The translations under genes were made by a program, and so were the position numbers. Source: Neoconidiobolus thromboides FSU 785 (lineage: Eukaryota; Entomophthoromycota; Entomophthoromycetes; Entomophthorales; Neoconidiobolaceae). From it: 64,000 nucleotides of DNA. The stretch spans positions 1-64,000 of the forward strand of contig MU626330.1 of assembly GCA_025603075.1 (NCBI GenBank). Reading direction: 5' to 3'. Positions within the stretch are counted from its first letter, which is position 1. The number at the start of each line of letters is the position of its first letter. This document shows, one piece after another, positions 60,863 through 64,000 of the stretch. The notes beneath the pieces were generated by a model. The model had not been told where the DNA came from, ran no database searches, and saw nothing but the letters and a program-made list of their open reading frames with translations.

Positions 60863-63160
60863 ATGAGTCCATCCAAAATTAAAGACGTATCTATTAATAG
60901 TAATAAAGATGTATCTATTATTGATATTAAAGATGAATCCTTCAAGAACTTTGATCTTGAACCTTTAATATTAGATAATATTAATAAACCATTTAATCAA
61001 AAGAGTATACCAACTTTAGTATTATATGATGATAAAGGTTTACAATTATTTGATAAAATTACCTATTTAGATGAATATTACCTTACTGAAGCAGAGATTG
61101 ATATATTAAAGCGTAAATCGGATGATATCATCAATCTAATTCCTGATGATTCTTATGTTATTGAATTAGGTTCTGGTTCTTTAAGAAAAACTAAGGTAAT
61201 CTTAGATGCTATTGAAAAGAATAGAAAAGGAGTCAATTATTATGCTTTAGATGTCATGGAAAAGGAATTAGTAAAATCTTTACAAAATTTAAAAGATTAT
61301 AGTAATTTAAAATGTCATGGCTTATGTGGTACTTATGACGATGGTATGAAATTTATTCAACAATTGCCAAAAGAAAAGAGAAAGACAATATTATGGTTAG
61401 GCTCTTCTATTGGTAATTATAATCGTATTGAAGCAGAAGAATTTGTTAAAAAAATTCATCAATGTTTAAATCCAGGTGATTTATTTATTATTGGTATTGA
61501 TTTACGTAAAGATAGTAAAAGAATATCATTAGCTTATAATGATCCAAAGGGAGTATCAAGAGATTTTATATTGAACGGTTTAAATAACTGTAATAATATA
61601 TTAGGTTTAGAATTTTTTAATTTAAATAATTTTGAATTTAAAAGTGTAGTTAATGAAGAGAAAGGGTTTCATAATTCTAGATTTATATCAACTTGTAATC
61701 AAACATTAAATCATCCTAAGAAACAATTAAGCATTGAAATTAAAAAAGATGAAGAAATCGATATTGAATATAGTATTAAATATTCACTTAATGAAATTGA
61801 TGGTTTAATAGAAAATACAAAGTTTTTAAAACAATCACAATGGTTTGATACAACTAATAGCTATTCTTTAAATGTTATTTATAAACCTCCCTTTAATTTT
61901 AGTAAAATAATCAATTATTCAATTATACCTAGTATAGTTGAATGGGAAGAAATCTTTCAAGCTTGGGAATATATTGTATTTGATTCAATTAAAGAAGAGG
62001 ATTTATTAAAACAACCTATTTCTTTACGTCATCCTATATTATTTTATTTAGGTCATATCCCTGCCTTTTTAGATATTCAATTATCTAAACATTTAAAATG
62101 GAATTTAATTGAACCAAAAGAATATACTACTCATTTTGAAAGAGGTATTGATCCTGATGTAGATGAACCATCTAAATGTCATTCTCATTCTGAATTACCA
62201 AAAGAATGGCCAACTAGAAATCAAGTAATTGAATACCATGATAAAGTAAAACAACGATTATTTAATATATTAAATAACAAAGAAATGATGGAAGATAAAA
62301 GGTTATTAAGAGTCTTATCTTATGTATTTGAACATCAAGTAATGCATTTAGAAACTTTATTATATATGTTAATACGTTGTGATACTATTCAATATAAAAA
62401 TATTTATAAAACAACCTTTAATAATAAAATTGAAAAAATTAATGAAGCTCAATTACTTCCAATTAATGAAGGACAAGTTATGATTGGTAGAAATGATATT
62501 GAATCTGAAGATTTTAATAAAAACAATAAATCTTTAGATTATTTTGGTTGGGATAATGAATCACCTCAAAGAGAAGTTAAAGTTAAAGAATTTCAAATTC
62601 AATCTAGACCAGTTACTAATGGAGAATTTTTACAATTTTTAAAAGAAACAGTTAATAAAAATCATCCAGCTCAATGGTCTCCAATTAATGATAATAATAA
62701 TGAATTTGAATTTAAAGTAAGAACTTTATTAGGTTATGTAAGTATGGAAGAAGCTGAAAATTGGCCAGTATCTGTAAGTTATGAACAAGCTAAACAATAT
62801 TCTGCATGGAAAAATATGCGATTACCAACAGAAGAAGAATTATTATTATTTTATAAGCAATATAACAATAACAATGATAGTAATATAGGATTTAAAAATT
62901 TTCATCCAAAACCAGTAAATGAAATACAAACTTATGGAGATGGTTGGGAATGGACTAATACGTTATTTAGTAACTATGAGGGTTTTATTAAATCAGAATT
63001 ATATCCCAATTATTCAATTGATTTCTTTGATAATAAACATTATATATTATTAGGTGGTTCATATATTACTCATCCAAGATTAATTCATCGTCAAACATTT
63101 CGTAATTGGTATCATAAATCATATCCTTATATGTTTTCTATTTTTCGTTGTGCTATTTAA
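60863..63160 (+). CDS. EGT1: Bifunctional ergothioneine synthase Egt1 (EgtD + EgtB)
   Basis: 765 residues in one exon. It converts histidine to hercynine (SAM methyltransferase half), then oxidatively couples cysteine with a non-heme iron sulfoxide synthase half. The N-terminal EgtD-like domain has IELGSGSLRKTKVILDAI (from about residue 100) and WLGSSIGNYNR. The middle DinB-like domain has RHPILFYLGHIPAFLDIQLS and the iron-ligand motif HQVMHLE (H491, H495, E497). The C-terminal FGE-type domain has PVTNGEFLQFL, WPVSVSYEQAKQYSAWKNMR, LPTEEE and the closing LLGGSYITHPRL ... SIFRCAI. Length and domain order match fungal Egt1. Expected cytosolic; gives an antioxidant thione. Confidence 0.95.
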   Translation: MSPSKIKDVSINSNKDVSIIDIKDESFKNFDLEPLILDNINKPFNQKSIPTLVLYDDKGLQLFDKITYLDEYYLTEAEIDILKRKSDDIINLIPDDSYVIELGSGSLRKTKVILDAIEKNRKGVNYYALDVMEKELVKSLQNLKDYSNLKCHGLCGTYDDGMKFIQQLPKEKRKTILWLGSSIGNYNRIEAEEFVKKIHQCLNPGDLFIIGIDLRKDSKRISLAYNDPKGVSRDFILNGLNNCNNILGLEFFNLNNFEFKSVVNEEKGFHNSRFISTCNQTLNHPKKQLSIEIKKDEEIDIEYSIKYSLNEIDGLIENTKFLKQSQWFDTTNSYSLNVIYKPPFNFSKIINYSIIPSIVEWEEIFQAWEYIVFDSIKEEDLLKQPISLRHPILFYLGHIPAFLDIQLSKHLKWNLIEPKEYTTHFERGIDPDVDEPSKCHSHSELPKEWPTRNQVIEYHDKVKQRLFNILNNKEMMEDKRLLRVLSYVFEHQVMHLETLLYMLIRCDTIQYKNIYKTTFNNKIEKINEAQLLPINEGQVMIGRNDIESEDFNKNNKSLDYFGWDNESPQREVKVKEFQIQSRPVTNGEFLQFLKETVNKNHPAQWSPINDNNNEFEFKVRTLLGYVSMEEAENWPVSVSYEQAKQYSAWKNMRLPTEEELLLFYKQYNNNNDSNIGFKNFHPKPVNEIQTYGDGWEWTNTLFSNYEGFIKSELYPNYSIDFFDNKHYILLGGSYITHPRLIHRQTFRNWYHKSYPYMFSIFRCAI

Positions 63161-63325
63161 TTAATAGTAAGTAATTAATAAGATTGATTTATTATTATTA
63201 TTATTATTATATAAATAGTATATAATATATAGTATATAGTATATAAAAAATAAAAATAAAAATAAGAATAAAAATAGCAAAAACAAAATTAGTTTTGTAT
63301 TCTTTTTTATTTTTTATTTTTTACT

Positions 63326-64000
63326 TTAATTTAATTCAATATTAAATTGAATAGCTAATTCATTCATTGTTGAATATAAATTATATAAAGATGCTTTGGG
63401 CTTTGGATGATTGGTAAATTCATTTAACTAAAATAAATATTAATATTAAATAAATAACATATATAATATATAATATATAATATAATAAATAAGCTTACAA
63501 TTTGCCCAAATAATTGAACATCTAATAATAATTGGAATTGAATCTTTGAATGATCTAAATCTAATTGTATACTCATTGAATTTTCATTTTTATTGTTATT
63601 ATTTAATTGATCTTTCTTTAATTTGTTTAATGAATCTTGTGTTTTTTTAATATTGTTTAATATTTCTAATATATTCTTATTATATCTAAAAAATAAAAAT
63701 AAAAATAAAAATAAAAATAAAAATAAAAATAAAAATAAAAATAAATAAAATTAAAACTTACTCAACACATAATAAATAGAATAATTCATTAATCCAAATT
63801 TGTATTTGTTTCTTATTATTAATATATTCAGCTAATATCTTATCAATAATTTGTTTCATTTCAATAATATATTCACTAGCCTGTTTGGGTTTCTAAAATT
63901 AAATTGAAATATAATTAATATTTTTTCTTTTAAAATATAATAAAATTAAAGACTCACTTCTTTATTAGTATGTCTATAAAACTTAGGTACATTCATTACA
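63326..64000 (-). CDS. COG2: COG2 (conserved oligomeric Golgi complex subunit 2), C-terminal part
   Basis: Tethering-complex subunit for retrograde vesicles at the Golgi. Only the last four exons are in the window; the 5' part lies beyond 64000. Order: VMNVPKFYRHTNKE (to the window edge), KPKQASEYIIEMKQIIDKIL ... FYLLCVE, YNKNILEILNNIKKTQDSLN ... IQFQLLLDVQLFGQIV, and NEFTNHPKPKASLYNLYS ... stop TAA 63328-63326. The blocks match the human COG2 C-terminus, where LYRFTNKEVP, NSVKKMEESLKRLK and LQLALDVEYLGEQI are the counterparts. One intron (about 63688-63760) is largely an AAAAAT repeat. Convergent with EGT1, 165 bp apart. Confidence 0.75.
63690..63745. repeat. AAAAAT microsatellite in COG2 intron
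   Basis: About nine near-perfect AAAAAT units in the intron between FYLLCVE and YNKNIL. Confidence 0.9.

Overview
The window reads as nuclear DNA of an AT-rich, early-diverging (zygomycete-grade) fungus. The fungal assignment rests on a Zn(II)2Cys6 regulator, Chs5 (exomer), a Pkc1 with the fungal HR1-C2-C1-C1-kinase order, a bifunctional Egt1 ergothioneine synthase and a type I metacaspase. A non-yeast lineage is suggested by EF-hands on the mitochondrial glycerol-3-phosphate dehydrogenase and by many short introns (about 44-105 nt, GTA donors, CTAA(C/T)-like branch sites, TAG/AAG acceptors). Entomophthoromycotina such as Conidiobolus would fit, but the species cannot be fixed from this sequence. 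The standard genetic code fits all intact genes.

Layout. 1-1700: a large fold-back repeat and partial MITEs. 1706-5501: a multi-exon insulysin/Ste23-like M16 protease. 8445-10985 (-): GUT2 with EF-hands. 12221-15695: a large unrecognised helical protein. 15895-17178 (-): a single-pass membrane protein. 19453-25935 (-): PKC1, SKI8 and a divergent Rab7. 27175-28521: a His-rich ZIP zinc transporter. 28729-30593 (-): a Ca2+-regulated mitochondrial carrier (Sal1/SCaMC). 31527-33205 (-) and 33329-34021 (+): a divergent pair, a mitochondrial-type OLA1/YchF ATPase and the spliceosome protein Cwf18/CCDC12. 34192-38098 (-): a second insulysin gene, inverted relative to the first and locally almost identical to it. 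38264-39449 (-): an MDR oxidoreductase. 39844-40681 (-): CHS5. 41231-43175 (-): a cytochrome P450. 45511-47277: a Zn2Cys6 regulator. 48633-53566: three tandem TspO/MBR-like membrane protein genes, the middle one interrupted by a TAG. 54488-55741: a metacaspase. 56735-57685 (-): an orphan 7TM protein. 60863-63160: EGT1. 63326-64000 (-): the 3' end of COG2, running out of the window.

The left 43 kb is mostly intron-rich conserved housekeeping genes. From 45 kb to 63 kb nearly every gene is intronless (regulator, TspO-like trio, 7TM protein, EGT1), a more accessory block with long gene-poor spacers.

The most pervasive non-genic signal is a family of about 21 copies of a roughly 104-bp MITE with TGGGGATGT-type ends flanked by TA. 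All copies lie in intergenic DNA, in both orientations, and some abut or share the terminal TA. Other notable signals are the mosaic identity between the two insulysin genes (likely gene conversion), a shared promoter box 75-79 bp upstream of the three TspO-like genes, and several exon-like gene remnants.
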